Shown: positions 36,161 to 44,943, numbered from the stretch's first letter. The stretch is DNA of 64,000 nt from Streptomyces fradiae (GCF_041270065.1 NZ_CP065958.1:3224001-3288000); one strand, 5' to 3'. Notes: a model not told the origin generated them from the sequence alone. A program made the numbers and translations.

Positions 36161-37841
36161 CGACTGACTCGCCCCTCCAGTCGGCGACTTCGGCGCGCAG
36201 CTCGCGCTTGAGGACCTTGCCGGTGGCGTTCCGGGGCAGTTCCGTCTCCCGTACGAGGACGTGCGCGGGCACCTTGAAGGCGGCGAGCCGCGCGCCGACG
36301 TGCGCCCGCAGCTCCTCCGGGCCGGCCGTCGCGCCCGTCGCGCCCGTCGCGCCCGCCCGGAGCCGGACCACGGCCGCGACCTCCTCGCCGAGCTCCGGGT
36401 GCGGCACGCCGAGGACGGCGGCCTCGGCGACGTCCGGGTGGGCGTGGAGCACGCCCTCGACCTCGCCGCAGTACACGTTCTCGCCGCCCCGGATGACCAG
36501 GTCCTTGATCCGGTCGACGACGGTGACCCGGCCGTCCCGGACCCGCGCCAGGTCGCCCGTACGGAACCAGCCGTCCGGCGTGAAGGCGGCCCGGGTGGCC
36601 TCCTCGTCGCCCCAGTAGCCGCGGATCAGGGACTGGCCGCGAAGGAGCAGCTCGCCGACCCCGCCGGCGTCCGGCCGGTCGATCCGCAGCTCCACGGCCG
36701 GCGCGGGCCGGCCCGCGCTGTCCGGGTGCGCCCGGTACTCGGCGCCGAAGTTGGCGAGCACACCGCCGCAGGTCTCGGTGAGGCCGTAGCCGTTGCGGGG
36801 CTCGATCCGCTCCCCGTACGCGGCGGCGATCCGCGCCGTGATCCCCGGCGGGGCCGCCGCTCCCCCGGTGTTGAGCATCGTGAGGGAGGTCAGCGGGTCG
36901 CCGGTGCGCTCGGCGAGGTCGAGCAGCTGGAGCGCGGTGGTGGGGACGCCCGCGTAGTGGGTGACGTGGTGGGTCCGGATCAGCTCCAGGGCCTTCGCCG
37001 GGTCCCACTTGCGCATCAGGACGAGGGTGCCGCCGGCCGCCATGACCGAGTAGAAGGAGGTGAAGGCGGCCACGTGGAAGAAGGGGTACGTGGTGAGGGA
37101 GACCGGCGCCGGCCCGCTGCCCGGCCGCTCGCCCCGGCGCACCGCGGACGCGGCGGCGAACCAGCGCGGGTGCATCGCCGCGCCGACCTGCGCGAGATGG
37201 GTGGCGACGGCGCCCTTGGGGCGGCCCGTGGTGCCCGAGGTGTAGATGATCGTCGCGTCCTGCTCGGGCAGCACGTCGACGGGCGGCGGCCCGAGGTGCG
37301 GGTCGGTGTCGGGGACGTACGGCTCGAAGCCGTCGGGACCGCCGTCTGAACCGCCGTGGAAGACGATGCCGGGTACGGAGTGGGCGCGGGCCCAGGCGGC
37401 GACGCGCGGCACCCGCTCGCCGTCCACCAGGAGCACCCGCGGCGCACAGTCGTCCAGCGCGTACGCGAACTCCTGCTCCGTCCACCAGGCGTTGAGCGGT
37501 ACGGCGACGAGGCCCGCGAGCTGGGCGGCCCAGAAGGCGATCTGCCACTCGGGGTGGTTGCGCATCGCGACCACCGCCCGGTCACCGGGGCGCAGTCCGT
37601 GCACGTCGACGAGGCGGCGGGCGAGGCCGCAGGCGGCGTCGAAGAAGGCGCGGTAGCCGAGCACGCCGTCCTCGGAGACGAGGAAGGGCCGGTCGCCGTA
37701 GCCCCAGGTGGCCTCCACGAACTCGCGCAGGGTGCGCGGCCCGCCGGTGTACACGCCGTCGGCGACGGCGAAGGGCGCGCCGGGTGAGGCGAGCGCAGCG
37801 AGCGCCCCCTCCACGGACGGGTCGGAATACGAGTCGGCCAC
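36147..37841 (-). CDS. AMP-dependent acyl-CoA synthetase/ligase
   Basis: 564 residues. The ANL family motifs are intact: ATP P-loop YTSGTTGRPKG (about 215), NGYGLTETCGG (A5), GWFRTGDLA (A7), DRIKDLVIRGGENVYC (A8) and the C-terminal Lys in RNATGKVLKR (A10). It activates a carboxylic acid, probably a fatty acid, as acyl-AMP and then acyl-CoA. A GATGATGAT repeat lies near residue 510. GTG at 37841. It sits next to the butenolide autoregulator locus and could supply an acyl-CoA for it, but that is only an inference. Confidence 0.9.
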   Translation of the reverse strand: MADSYSDPSVEGALAALASPGAPFAVADGVYTGGPRTLREFVEATWGYGDRPFLVSEDGVLGYRAFFDAACGLARRLVDVHGLRPGDRAVVAMRNHPEWQIAFWAAQLAGLVAVPLNAWWTEQEFAYALDDCAPRVLLVDGERVPRVAAWARAHSVPGIVFHGGSDGGPDGFEPYVPDTDPHLGPPPVDVLPEQDATIIYTSGTTGRPKGAVATHLAQVGAAMHPRWFAAASAVRRGERPGSGPAPVSLTTYPFFHVAAFTSFYSVMAAGGTLVLMRKWDPAKALELIRTHHVTHYAGVPTTALQLLDLAERTGDPLTSLTMLNTGGAAAPPGITARIAAAYGERIEPRNGYGLTETCGGVLANFGAEYRAHPDSAGRPAPAVELRIDRPDAGGVGELLLRGQSLIRGYWGDEEATRAAFTPDGWFRTGDLARVRDGRVTVVDRIKDLVIRGGENVYCGEVEGVLHAHPDVAEAAVLGVPHPELGEEVAAVVRLRAGATGATGATAGPEELRAHVGARLAAFKVPAHVLVRETELPRNATGKVLKRELRAEVADWRGESVVTNG

Positions 37842-37883
37842 TGCGCGCCCCTCTTCCCTGTTCCCTGCTCTCTCCTACGGGCC

Positions 37884-37901
37884 GCTAAGCGCTTGCTCAG
37901 C
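37884..37901. promoter_or_regulatory. Dyad in the acyl-CoA ligase promoter
   Basis: GCTAAGC-gctt-GCTCAGC, symmetric except for one position in each arm, 43 bp upstream of the GTG start. Similar AAGCGCTTG dyads bind TetR-type repressors of lipid degradation genes in actinobacteria. Confidence 0.4.
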
Positions 37902-37942
37902 CCGGCTGCCGACGACGCTACCAGCACCGGCAGGGCCCGCGG

Positions 37943-38617
37943 TCAGGAAGGGAGCTCCGCCTGAGGGAGCTCTGCCGGTACGGGCTCCTGGTCACCGCCT
38001 GGTACGCGTTCCCGGTCGCCGGCCGCCACGAACAGGCCCACCCGCGCCGCGCCCACCACGCGCGGCAGCAGGAAGGCCCAGAAGCGGGTGAGCGGGGCCC
38101 GCTCCAGCCACCGCGGGTCCTGGTGGCCCAGGGCCTCGTGGCCCGCCGCGACCGCGACGACCGCCGCGGCGACGTCGCCGGCGGTGACATCGGGTGCGAG
38201 CAGCCCCGCGCGCTCGGACCGCACCACGATGCCCTCGACCCACTCGCGCCACCGGCGCCTCAAGTCCCGGTCGGTGCGGGTCCGTTCCGGGGCGGCGCTC
38301 AGCGCGAAGCCGGCGCGCAGCACCGCGTCGGAGCCGAGCCCCTGGACCAGTTCGTGGCTGGCGTCGATCAGGGTCTGCAGCGGCAGCGCCTCGCGCTCCC
38401 GGGTGATCCGCAGCAGCCGGTCGCCGGCCGCCGCGACGACCGCGTCGGCCAGCGCCGCCTTGCTGGGGAAGTGGAAGTGCAGGGCTCCGCTGCTCACTCC
38501 GGCGCGGGCGCTGATGGTCGCGAGCGAGGCGACCTCGTAACCGTCCCGGTCGAAGAGCACCGCCGCCGACTCGACGAGAGCATTGCGGGTGCGGATCGCC
38601 CGCTCCTGCCTGGCCAA
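37943..38617 (-). CDS. ArpA/ScbR-family (gamma-butyrolactone receptor-like) TetR regulator
   Basis: 224 residues. The N-terminus LARQERAIRTRNALVESAAVLFDRDGYE and the HTH AGVSSGALHFHFPSK are those of autoregulator receptors. The ligand domain has the conserved Trp region (RRRWREWVEGI). TTG at 38617, just after GGAGG, gives the family-typical start; an earlier TTG would add 18 residues. It is more diverged than the second receptor at 40430, so it may be the pseudo-receptor (AvaR2-like). An ARE-like palindrome lies 53 bp upstream. Confidence 0.85.
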   Translation of the reverse strand: MARQERAIRTRNALVESAAVLFDRDGYEVASLATISARAGVSSGALHFHFPSKAALADAVVAAAGDRLLRITREREALPLQTLIDASHELVQGLGSDAVLRAGFALSAAPERTRTDRDLRRRWREWVEGIVVRSERAGLLAPDVTAGDVAAAVVAVAAGHEALGHQDPRWLERAPLTRFWAFLLPRVVGAARVGLFVAAGDRERVPGGDQEPVPAELPQAELPS

Positions 38618-38669
38618 GGGACCTCCGTCACCGACCGTGGGGGTGCCGACACTTTTCCGCAACTGTAAC

Positions 38670-38687
38670 AAACCGGATCGACGGTTT
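38670..38687. promoter_or_regulatory. ARE-like palindrome upstream of the first receptor gene
   Basis: AAACCG-gatcga-CGGTTT, perfect 6-bp arms within an AT-flanked context, as in autoregulatory elements bound by ScbR/AvaR-type receptors. It lies between the regulator start (38617) and the P450 stop (38732). Confidence 0.65.
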
Positions 38688-38731
38688 TCCGCAGAACGAA
38701 ACAGACCGCGGATGCCCTCGGCCGGGCACCG

Positions 38732-40111
38732 TCAGCCGGTCGCGGTCACGCTCGCGGGCAGCCGGACCGGCAGCGCCCCGTACCCGTTCAGGAGGAAGGT
38801 CGGCAGTGGCGCCAGCTCGCCCTCCGGGCAGGCGAGTTCGAGGTCGGGGAAGCGCGCGAAGAGGGCTTCGAGGGCGATCGTCGCCTCCAGGGTGGCGAGC
38901 GGGGCCCCGAGGCAGCGGTGCGCGCCGTGGCCGAAACCGAGCGGGTCGCGGTCGGTGCGGAGCACGTCGAAGCGGCCGGCGTCCGGGCCGTGGCGCTCCG
39001 TCTCCAGGCCGCCGGCGGCGAAGTTGACGAGGATCGGGTCGCCCTGGGCGATCTTCACCCCGTCCAGCTCGATGTCCTCGACCGCGAAGCGGAGCGGCGA
39101 GTAGGCGGCCGGGCCGTGGGTGCGCAGGGTCTCGGCGACCACGTCGTCCCAGCCCGCGCGGCCGGCCCGGACGTGGGCGAGCTGCTCGGGGTGGGCGAGC
39201 AGCGCGGCGGCGGCGTTCACCACGAGCGCGGCGGTGGTGTCCTGGCCGGCGGCGATCAGCAGGAAGAGGGAGCCGAGGAGTTCGTTCTCGGTGAGGGCGT
39301 CGTCGCCGTCGCCGTCGCGGGCCGCGATGAGGGAGGAGGTCAGGTCGTCGCCGGGCACCTCGCGACGGGCCGCGACCAGCGCGCCGAGCAGCCGGAAGGC
39401 GGTGCCGCGCGCGGCCTCCATGGTCTCGGCGGAGACGCTGGAGCTGAAGACGGTGCGCAGGGCGGCGGTGAGCTCGGCGCGATCGGCGCCCTCGGCGACG
39501 CCGAAGAGCTCGCAGATGACCTGGAGCGGCAGCGGTTCGGCGTAGCCGGTGCGCAGTTCGGCGGTCTCGCCGGCGGCGAGGCGTGCGGCCAGGCCGTCGA
39601 GGAGCGTGGCGGTGATCTCCTCGATACGGGGGCGGAGCGCGGCGGTGCGGCGGGCGGTGAACGCGGCGGCGACCAGACGGCGCAGCCGGGCGTGCTCGGC
39701 ACCGTACGAGAAGAGCATGTTCTCGTTGGCGACCCAGGGGTAGAGCGGCCACTCGGGGGTGATCCGGCCCTCGGCGAAGGCGGGCCAGTGGCGGCGGGCG
39801 TCCTTGGAGACGCGCGGGTCGACGAGCAGCCGCTCGACGTGCTCCTGGCGGACCACGGCCCAGGCGCCGACGCCGCCGGGGAGCTCGACGGGGACGGCGG
39901 GCCCCTGCTCCCGGAGGGCGGCGGCCTCGCCGGCGAGGTCGCGGCCGGTCACGTCGAGGGCGTACGGGCAGCCGCCGCCCGCGGCCGCGAGATGTCTACT
40001 GCCGTCCGGGCCGAGGCCCTGGTCCTGGTCCAGATCCTGGTGCAGGACCTGGCCCTGGCCCTGGTCCTGGTCCTGGTGCAGGCCCTGCTGCATGTCGCTG
40101 CGCTCGTCCAT
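38732..40111 (-). CDS. cyp17: Cytochrome P450, probable autoregulator biosynthesis (cyp17-like)
   Basis: 459 residues. The I-helix [10 protein letters not shown], the E-x-x-R pair in AETLRTHG and the haem-thiolate loop [10 protein letters not shown] are all present. It is a class I soluble P450, so it needs ferredoxin and a reductase from elsewhere. The first 35 residues form a Gln/Asp repeat ([19 protein letters not shown]) that precedes the normal P450 fold. ATG at 40111 follows GGAG. In S. avermitilis, cyp17 next to avaR1 and aco completes avenolide; the same order here supports that role. Confidence 0.85.
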   Translation of the reverse strand: MDERSDMQQGLHQDQDQGQGQVLHQDLDQDQGLGPDGSRHLAAAGGGCPYALDVTGRDLAGEAAALREQGPAVPVELPGGVGAWAVVRQEHVERLLVDPRVSKDARRHWPAFAEGRITPEWPLYPWVANENMLFSYGAEHARLRRLVAAAFTARRTAALRPRIEEITATLLDGLAARLAAGETAELRTGYAEPLPLQVICELFGVAEGADRAELTAALRTVFSSSVSAETMEAARGTAFRLLGALVAARREVPGDDLTSSLIAARDGDGDDALTENELLGSLFLLIAAGQDTTAALVVNAAAALLAHPEQLAHVRAGRAGWDDVVAETLRTHGPAAYSPLRFAVEDIELDGVKIAQGDPILVNFAAGGLETERHGPDAGRFDVLRTDRDPLGFGHGAHRCLGAPLATLEATIALEALFARFPDLELACPEGELAPLPTFLLNGYGALPVRLPASVTATG

Positions 40112-40429
40112 GCGGTGTTCTCCGTCTTCGGGATCGGTACGTCTCTGCGGCGCCGTGCCGTCACGGGTCCGCGGTGCCGCGGATCCGCTCCGTTGCGGTC
40201 CGCGGTCCGCGTGTGCCCCCACCCGCACGCGCGGCCGAGGAGAACAGGACGTCCCCTCCCCCTGGTAGAGCCCGATCGGCCCTGGTGGCGTTCCCCCGAT
40301 CCGGGGTTCCTCCGGTCGACGAGCGCCCGGCACGGTTCTACTACCGGCCGGCCGGGTTCCGCTACCGTCCCGCCCAGCTCGCCGGTCCGAGGCGGCAGCA
40401 GGCCGTCGGTCCGACCCGGCGGCGAACCG
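40112..40429. other. Intergenic region upstream of the P450 gene
   Basis: This 318-bp stretch lies between the P450 start and the stop of the second receptor gene, both on the minus strand. It contains small GC palindromes (for example around 40190-40210 and 40345-40360) and no supported gene. No clear ARE is seen here. Confidence 0.6.
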
Positions 40430-41119
40430 TCAGTCCGACGCGGCGGCGAGCGCGGTGGTGCCCGTCTCGCGCACCCGCGCGGCTTCCTCGTACGCCAGTT
40501 TCGCCCGCTCGGGCGTGAAGTCGAGGCGGACGAGCACGCCGGGCACGGCGATGGCGCTCACCATGGTCCGCATCAGGTCGGCGACCCGCTCCACCATGTC
40601 CGCGTGCCGGGTCATGATCTTCGACAGCACCTGCACTCCGGTGAAACTGCCGGTGAACAGGGTGGCGGCGGAGGAGATGTCCACGTGCGGCAGCAGTTCG
40701 CCGGCCGCCTTCGCGCGGGCCAGGACGTCCGTGTTGTGGCTGATCCAGCCCTGCATCGGTACGCCGCGGTCGAGGCCGTCGTACGGCGAGCCCTGGTCGA
40801 CGGTGAGGCGCACGCTGCCGCGCACCATGGGGTCGCCCACGTGCAGCAGGTACGCGAGGACGAGCGCCTCGTCGGTGAGCTGCTGCAGGAAGAGCTCACG
40901 CTCCGGAACCGGCGGCAGTGCCGCGACCTGCCCGGCGAGCACCTCCTGGGCCAGCTCCTCCTTGGAGGCGAAATGGAAGTAGAGCGCGCCCTTGGTCACG
41001 CCGCACCTCTTCAGAACCTCGGAAATCGTGGCGGCCTCATAGCCGACCTCGTCGAACAGCTCCGCGGCCGCGAGCACGATCTTCTGGCGCGTGCGGATGG
41101 CTCGTTCCTGTTGTGCCAC
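40430..41119 (-). CDS. avaR1: Butenolide/gamma-butyrolactone autoregulator receptor (AvaR1-like)
   Basis: 229 residues. The DNA-binding part MAQQERAIRTRQKIVLAAAE and CGVTKGALYFHFASKEELAQ matches ScbR/ArpA/AvaR1 closely. The ligand domain keeps the conserved Trp (MQGWISHNTDVLARA) and the GELLPHVD segment. Such proteins repress their own gene, the autoregulator synthesis gene and a cascade regulator until the hormone binds. GTG at 41119 has GGAGGAT. It is divergent from aco with two ARE-like palindromes in the gap. Confidence 0.92.
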   Translation of the reverse strand: MAQQERAIRTRQKIVLAAAELFDEVGYEAATISEVLKRCGVTKGALYFHFASKEELAQEVLAGQVAALPPVPERELFLQQLTDEALVLAYLLHVGDPMVRGSVRLTVDQGSPYDGLDRGVPMQGWISHNTDVLARAKAAGELLPHVDISSAATLFTGSFTGVQVLSKIMTRHADMVERVADLMRTMVSAIAVPGVLVRLDFTPERAKLAYEEAARVRETGTTALAAASD

Positions 41120-41277
41120 TACATCCTCCGTACCTCACGGCCCGAAGGAGTCCGGGAGGCTGGTATTCCAACGGCTCACATGGAGTGATGAGTCGGCGAC
41201 CGGTCCGCTGGAACCCCGCCGGCAGTAGGGTGAGCCCGGCGATCCCGGTTTCTTCACACGTCCACATTTCAAGAATA

Positions 41278-41295
41278 AAACCAGCTAGCCGGTTT
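41278..41295. promoter_or_regulatory. ARE-like palindrome 1 (avaR1/aco gap)
   Basis: AAACCAGCTAGCCGGTTT, symmetric apart from one base pair, with AT-rich flanks. It is 94 bp upstream of aco and a likely receptor-binding site. Confidence 0.7.
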
Positions 41296-41309
41296 GACAA
41301 GCGAAATTG

Positions 41310-41336
41310 AAACAAAACCGGTTGGTACGTATCTTG
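41310..41336. promoter_or_regulatory. ARE-like site 2 (avaR1/aco gap)
   Basis: The core AAACAAAACCGGTTGGTACG resembles the classical ARE pattern (A-rich, ACCG...CGGT-like centre, then GT-rich). It is 53 bp upstream of the aco start and overlaps the expected promoter. Confidence 0.65.
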
Positions 41337-41388
41337 TTCGGGCAAGGTCACCTCTTCCCTGCCGGTCACACTCTTTTCGGGGGAGCCG

Positions 41389-43341
41389 ATGCTCCAGCAC
41401 GCGGAGGCACCACTCAGACACGACGTCGATGTCGATGCCGATCTCGATGTCGATCTCGATGTTCATGTCGACGACGACGTCCGTGCCGATGCCGACGTCC
41501 GTGCCGATGTGCGTGTCGATGTCCGTGCCGTCGACGACGCGTCCGCCGAGGTGGAGGCGCTCTCCCGGCTCCTCTTCGACGGCGACGGACGGGAACGCGT
41601 GCACGGCGAATGGCGCCGGCTGATCGCCGGGGCCGCCTTCGCGCACCGGCCCGGCCTCACCTTCGCCGAGCGCGCCGCCCTCTCGTACGAGCGGCTGCGG
41701 CTGGTCAACGACACCGTCGCCGGCCCCGCGGCGGAGGCCCTGGCGTACGACGCGCGCCGGCTCGCCGCGCTGCACGAGTGGACCGGATTCGTCGACGGCG
41801 GGGTGTGCACGCTCGCCAGCATCCACTACAACCTGTTCCTCGGCAGCCTCCTCGACCACGACGGTTACCGCCGCGACTTGACGGACTACACGTCCATGGA
41901 GCGGACCGGCACCTTCCTGTGCACCGAACTCGCCCACGGCAACGACGTCGCCGCCCTGGAGACCGTCGCCGCCCTCGACCGCGAGACCGGCGGCTTCGTG
42001 CTGCACACCCCGAACCCCGGGGCCCGGAAGTTCATGCCCAACACCAGCCTCACCGGCGGCCCCAAGACCGCCGTGGTCGCCGCCCGGCTGCTCGTCGACG
42101 ACCAGGACCAGGGCGTCTTCCTCTTCCTCACCCCGCTCAGCGACGCCGACGGACACCTGCCGGGGATAGAGGTACGACCTCTGCCGGAGCGCACGGGCAC
42201 TCCGGTCGACCACTGCCTCACCTCCTTCGATCACGTCCGGCTGCCCCGCGAGGCCATGCTGGAGGCCGCCCACGGCCGGCTCGACAAGGACGGACGGCTC
42301 GTCAGCAACCTCGGCAACCGGCGCAAGCGGTTCCTGCGCTCCGTCGGACGGGTCACCATGGGCAAGCTCTGCATGAGCGGCGGCACCCTCGGCATGGCCC
42401 GCGCCGCCCTCGCCATCGCCGTCCGTTACGCCCACCACCGCCAGGTCGCCGCGCCCAGGGCCGGCGAGCGGATACCCCTGAGCGCGCACCGCACCCACCA
42501 CGGGCGGCTGCTGCGCTCTCTCGCCACCTCCTACGCGATGACCTTCCTGCACCGCGAGGTCCTCGACCGCTGGTGCGGCCACGACCCGACCGACCCGCAA
42601 CAGCGCGAGGAGGTCGAGCGGCTGATCGCGGTCGCCAAGGGCTGGATCACCTGGCAGGCCCGCGACATCACCGTCGAGGCCCGCGAACGCTGCGGCGCGC
42701 AGGGCCTGTTCCCCGCGAACGGCATCTCCGACCTGCCGTTCAACGTCGAGGGCGGCATCACCGCCGAGGGCGACAACCTGGTCATCTGGGCCAAGGCCGC
42801 CTCCGAGCTGGTCTTCGCCCACGAGGCCGGCCCCGACCGGGCCCCCGCCGGGGCCGAGGGCCGGCTCCCCGACCTCACCGACCTCGGCTTCCTGCGCGAC
42901 CTGCACGCCCACGTCGAGCGCATCTGGCAGACCCGGGCCCGCGCCGCCCTGCGCGGCGGCCCGACCGGCGACCCGATCGGACGCTGGAACGAGACCTCCG
43001 GCGCCGCCCTGGAAATGGTCGCCGCACACGCCCGCACGGCCGCCTCCGACGCCTTCCTCGGCGCCGTCGACCGCGCGACCACCCCCGGCAGCCGGCTCCT
43101 CCTGGAGCAGCTGGCCCGGCTCTTCCTCCTCCACGAACTGCGCCCGCACACCGGCGACCTGCTCGCCGCCGGCCATCTCACCCCCGCCCAGGTCGAGGCC
43201 CTGCACCCGACGACCGACCGCACGATCGCCGCGCTCGCCCCGCACCTGCTGCCCCTGGTGAACGCCTTCGACCTCCCGGCCGAGTTCCTGGCGACGGCGC
43301 CGATCGCGAACGCGGACTACCTGGACCGGTTCGACGACTGA
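41389..43341 (+). CDS. aco: Acyl-CoA oxidase family protein (Aco-like, autoregulator biosynthesis)
   Basis: 650 residues. The peroxisomal-type acyl-CoA oxidase fold is visible: FLCTELAHGNDVAALETVA, FVLHTPNPGARKFMPNTSLT (FAD/substrate domain), a helical middle part and an ERCGAQGLF segment near residue 440. Known family members oxidise acyl-CoA to enoyl-CoA with FAD and oxygen. S. avermitilis Aco is required for avenolide. The first 45 residues are an Asp/Val repeat (DVDVDADLDVDLDVHVD) made of GATGTC-like hexamers. ATG at 41389 follows GGGGGAG. It is divergent from the receptor gene. Confidence 0.88.
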   Translation: MLQHAEAPLRHDVDVDADLDVDLDVHVDDDVRADADVRADVRVDVRAVDDASAEVEALSRLLFDGDGRERVHGEWRRLIAGAAFAHRPGLTFAERAALSYERLRLVNDTVAGPAAEALAYDARRLAALHEWTGFVDGGVCTLASIHYNLFLGSLLDHDGYRRDLTDYTSMERTGTFLCTELAHGNDVAALETVAALDRETGGFVLHTPNPGARKFMPNTSLTGGPKTAVVAARLLVDDQDQGVFLFLTPLSDADGHLPGIEVRPLPERTGTPVDHCLTSFDHVRLPREAMLEAAHGRLDKDGRLVSNLGNRRKRFLRSVGRVTMGKLCMSGGTLGMARAALAIAVRYAHHRQVAAPRAGERIPLSAHRTHHGRLLRSLATSYAMTFLHREVLDRWCGHDPTDPQQREEVERLIAVAKGWITWQARDITVEARERCGAQGLFPANGISDLPFNVEGGITAEGDNLVIWAKAASELVFAHEAGPDRAPAGAEGRLPDLTDLGFLRDLHAHVERIWQTRARAALRGGPTGDPIGRWNETSGAALEMVAAHARTAASDAFLGAVDRATTPGSRLLLEQLARLFLLHELRPHTGDLLAAGHLTPAQVEALHPTTDRTIAALAPHLLPLVNAFDLPAEFLATAPIANADYLDRFDD

Positions 43342-43456
43342 ACCGCGCACCAGCACCACGGTGCTCCGCGAGGCGGCCCGAAACCTCGCCCGTAACGCCG
43401 GCTGCTGAGCCGCCGGACCCCGGCAGTCTCCATCCGCTACCCTGTTCACTGGTCTC

Positions 43457-43532
43457 GCCTTCGTAGCTCAGGGGATAGAGCACCGCTCTCCTAAAGCGGG
43501 TGTCGCAGGTTCGAATCCTGCCGGGGGCACCA
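43457..43532 (+). tRNA. tRNA-Arg (anticodon CCT), hosting the AICE attachment site
   Basis: A 76-nt cloverleaf with acceptor stem GCCTTCG/CGGGGGC (two G-U pairs), an anticodon arm CCGCT-CTCCTAA-AGCGG with anticodon CCT, and a T-arm with GGTTCGAATCC. The 3' CCA is encoded (43530-43532). The 3' half is supplied by the integrated element. Confidence 0.93.
43488..43530 (+). repeat. attL core (43 bp)
   Basis: Identical to 59257-59299. It spans from the anticodon loop to the 3' end of the tRNA gene. Confidence 0.95.
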
Positions 43533-43535
43533 GCC

Positions 43536-43570
43536 AAAAGGGCACCTACCGATCTTGGTAGGTGCCCTTT
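43536..43570. terminator. Terminator inside attL side
   Basis: AAAGGGCACCTACC pairs with GGTAGGTGCCCTTT around a 6-nt loop. It serves the tRNA and possibly the converging int gene. Confidence 0.75.
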
Positions 43571-43597
43571 GACATCCACGGCTGACATCAACGGCGG
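43571..43597 (+). repeat. Arm-type repeat, left copy
   Basis: This 27-bp sequence recurs with 24 matches at 59151-59177. It contains two GACATC words 12 bp apart. It is likely an integrase or Xis arm-binding site. Confidence 0.55.
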
Positions 43598-43600
43598 CGA

Positions 43601-44755
43601 TCACTCACGGTCGGGCCGCCTCTTGAGCAGCCGGTCCATGTGGCTGATCGCCTCACGCTGCGTGTCCTGGACGACGTGCGTGTACACGTCCATCGTGATG
43701 CTGATCTGGCTGTGGCCGAGGATCTCCATCACCACCCGGGGTGCGACCCCGGCGGCGGTGAGGAGGGTCGCCGTCCCGTGCCGGGCATCGTGGAGCCGGA
43801 TCACGCGGAGGCCGGCGGAGGCGGCGACGCGGGTGAAGGAGCGGTACACGTTGCGCGGCTCGACGGGGCGGCCGGTGCCCGTGGTGAAGACGTAGCCGCC
43901 CTCCTGCCACTTCTCCCCCGCCTTGGCCCGCTGATCGTTCTGCTTCATCCGGTGCCACCGGAGGGGCGCGATGCACAGGGCGGGCAACGGCACGACCCGC
44001 CGGCGGCGCCCCTTGGGATCGTCGTCGTACAGGACCCCGCGTCGGCGCTGGGTCTGCTGGCGGACGTACAGGACGCGCTTGTCGAGGTCGACGTCCGCCC
44101 AGCGCAGCCCGACCAGCTCGCCCCGGCGCAGCCCCATGGCGATGGCGAGGACGAAGGCCGCGTACAGCGGGTCGCGGCGGGCGGCGGCGAGGAAGGCGAG
44201 CGTCTCGTCCAGGGACCACGGGCTCAGCTCCCGCGTCTTCGTCCGGGGCGGCTCGACGAGGGAGGCCACGTTGCGCGTGATCAGTTCCTCGCGGCAGGCC
44301 GCGGTGAGGGCGGTCCGCAGGACGCGGTGGGACTCCTTGGCGGTGGCGGCGGTGGTCTTCTTCTCCAGTTGGACGAGGAAGCGCCGGACGTCGGCGACGC
44401 CGAGGGACTCCAGTCGCTTGGAGCCGATCATCGGGACGAGATAGAGGCGGACGTGCGACTCGTACTTGTCATACGTACCGAGCGTGCGGCGCGGCGGTCG
44501 GATGAAGGCGTCGAGCCAGTACGGGAGCCACTCGGAGAGCTTCGCGGAGCGGGTCGGCACGGGGATGCCGTTGTCGGCCTTGTCGAGGAGGGCGCGGCGC
44601 TTGGCGTCGCACTCCTCCCAGGTCTTGCCGTAGGCGAACTTGCGGGCGCGGGTCCCGTCCGGCTGGAGGACGTAGACGGCTGCCTGATAGCGCCCGTCCG
44701 ACCGCTTGGTGATGGTGCCGGCGCCGTTCGGGTTGCGCTTGCGCTTGGCGGGCAT
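43601..44755 (-). CDS. int: Tyrosine site-specific integrase of the AICE
   Basis: 384 residues. An N-terminal arm-binding region (GTITKRSDGRYQAAVYV), a SAM-like core-binding domain (about 75-165) and a catalytic domain follow one another. The catalytic Arg is in MGLRRGELVGLRW, the HxxR box is HDARHG, and the nucleophile Tyr is in ITMDVYTHV. It catalyses attP x attB recombination in the tRNA-Arg gene 70 bp away. ATG at 44755 shares its A with the xis stop (TGATG), so translation is coupled. Confidence 0.95.
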   Translation of the reverse strand: MPAKRKRNPNGAGTITKRSDGRYQAAVYVLQPDGTRARKFAYGKTWEECDAKRRALLDKADNGIPVPTRSAKLSEWLPYWLDAFIRPPRRTLGTYDKYESHVRLYLVPMIGSKRLESLGVADVRRFLVQLEKKTTAATAKESHRVLRTALTAACREELITRNVASLVEPPRTKTRELSPWSLDETLAFLAAARRDPLYAAFVLAIAMGLRRGELVGLRWADVDLDKRVLYVRQQTQRRRGVLYDDDPKGRRRRVVPLPALCIAPLRWHRMKQNDQRAKAGEKWQEGGYVFTTGTGRPVEPRNVYRSFTRVAASAGLRVIRLHDARHGTATLLTAAGVAPRVVMEILGHSQISITMDVYTHVVQDTQREAISHMDRLLKRRPDRE

Positions 44756-44943
44756 CAGGCGGCCTCCCCGATCTCGCGGTCGATGAAGTCGCGCACGGCG
44801 TCGACCGGAACGCGCCGGGCCCGGCCGACGGTGATCGAGGTGAGGCGGCGGGACCGGATGAGGTCGTAGACGGTCGAGCGTCCGAGCTTGAGCCGCTCCA
44901 TGACCTCCGGGACGGTGAGGAGTTCGGCGGTGGCGGTGGTCAT
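44755..44943 (-). CDS. xis: Excisionase / helix-turn-helix protein
   Basis: 62 residues forming a MerR-like/AlpA-type winged helix (LLTVPEVMERLKLGRSTVYDLIRSRRL, then TVGRARRVPVDAVRDFI). In pSAM2-like elements the gene in this position is Xis, which directs Int to excise the element. It overlaps repSA by ATGA and int by TGATG. Confidence 0.9.
   Translation of the reverse strand: MTTATAELLTVPEVMERLKLGRSTVYDLIRSRRLTSITVGRARRVPVDAVRDFIDREIGEAA

Noticed and set aside
40112..40333. N-terminal extension of the P450 frame
   Set aside because: Translates to Arg/Pro/Gly-rich sequence unlike any P450; ATG at 40111 has a ribosome site.
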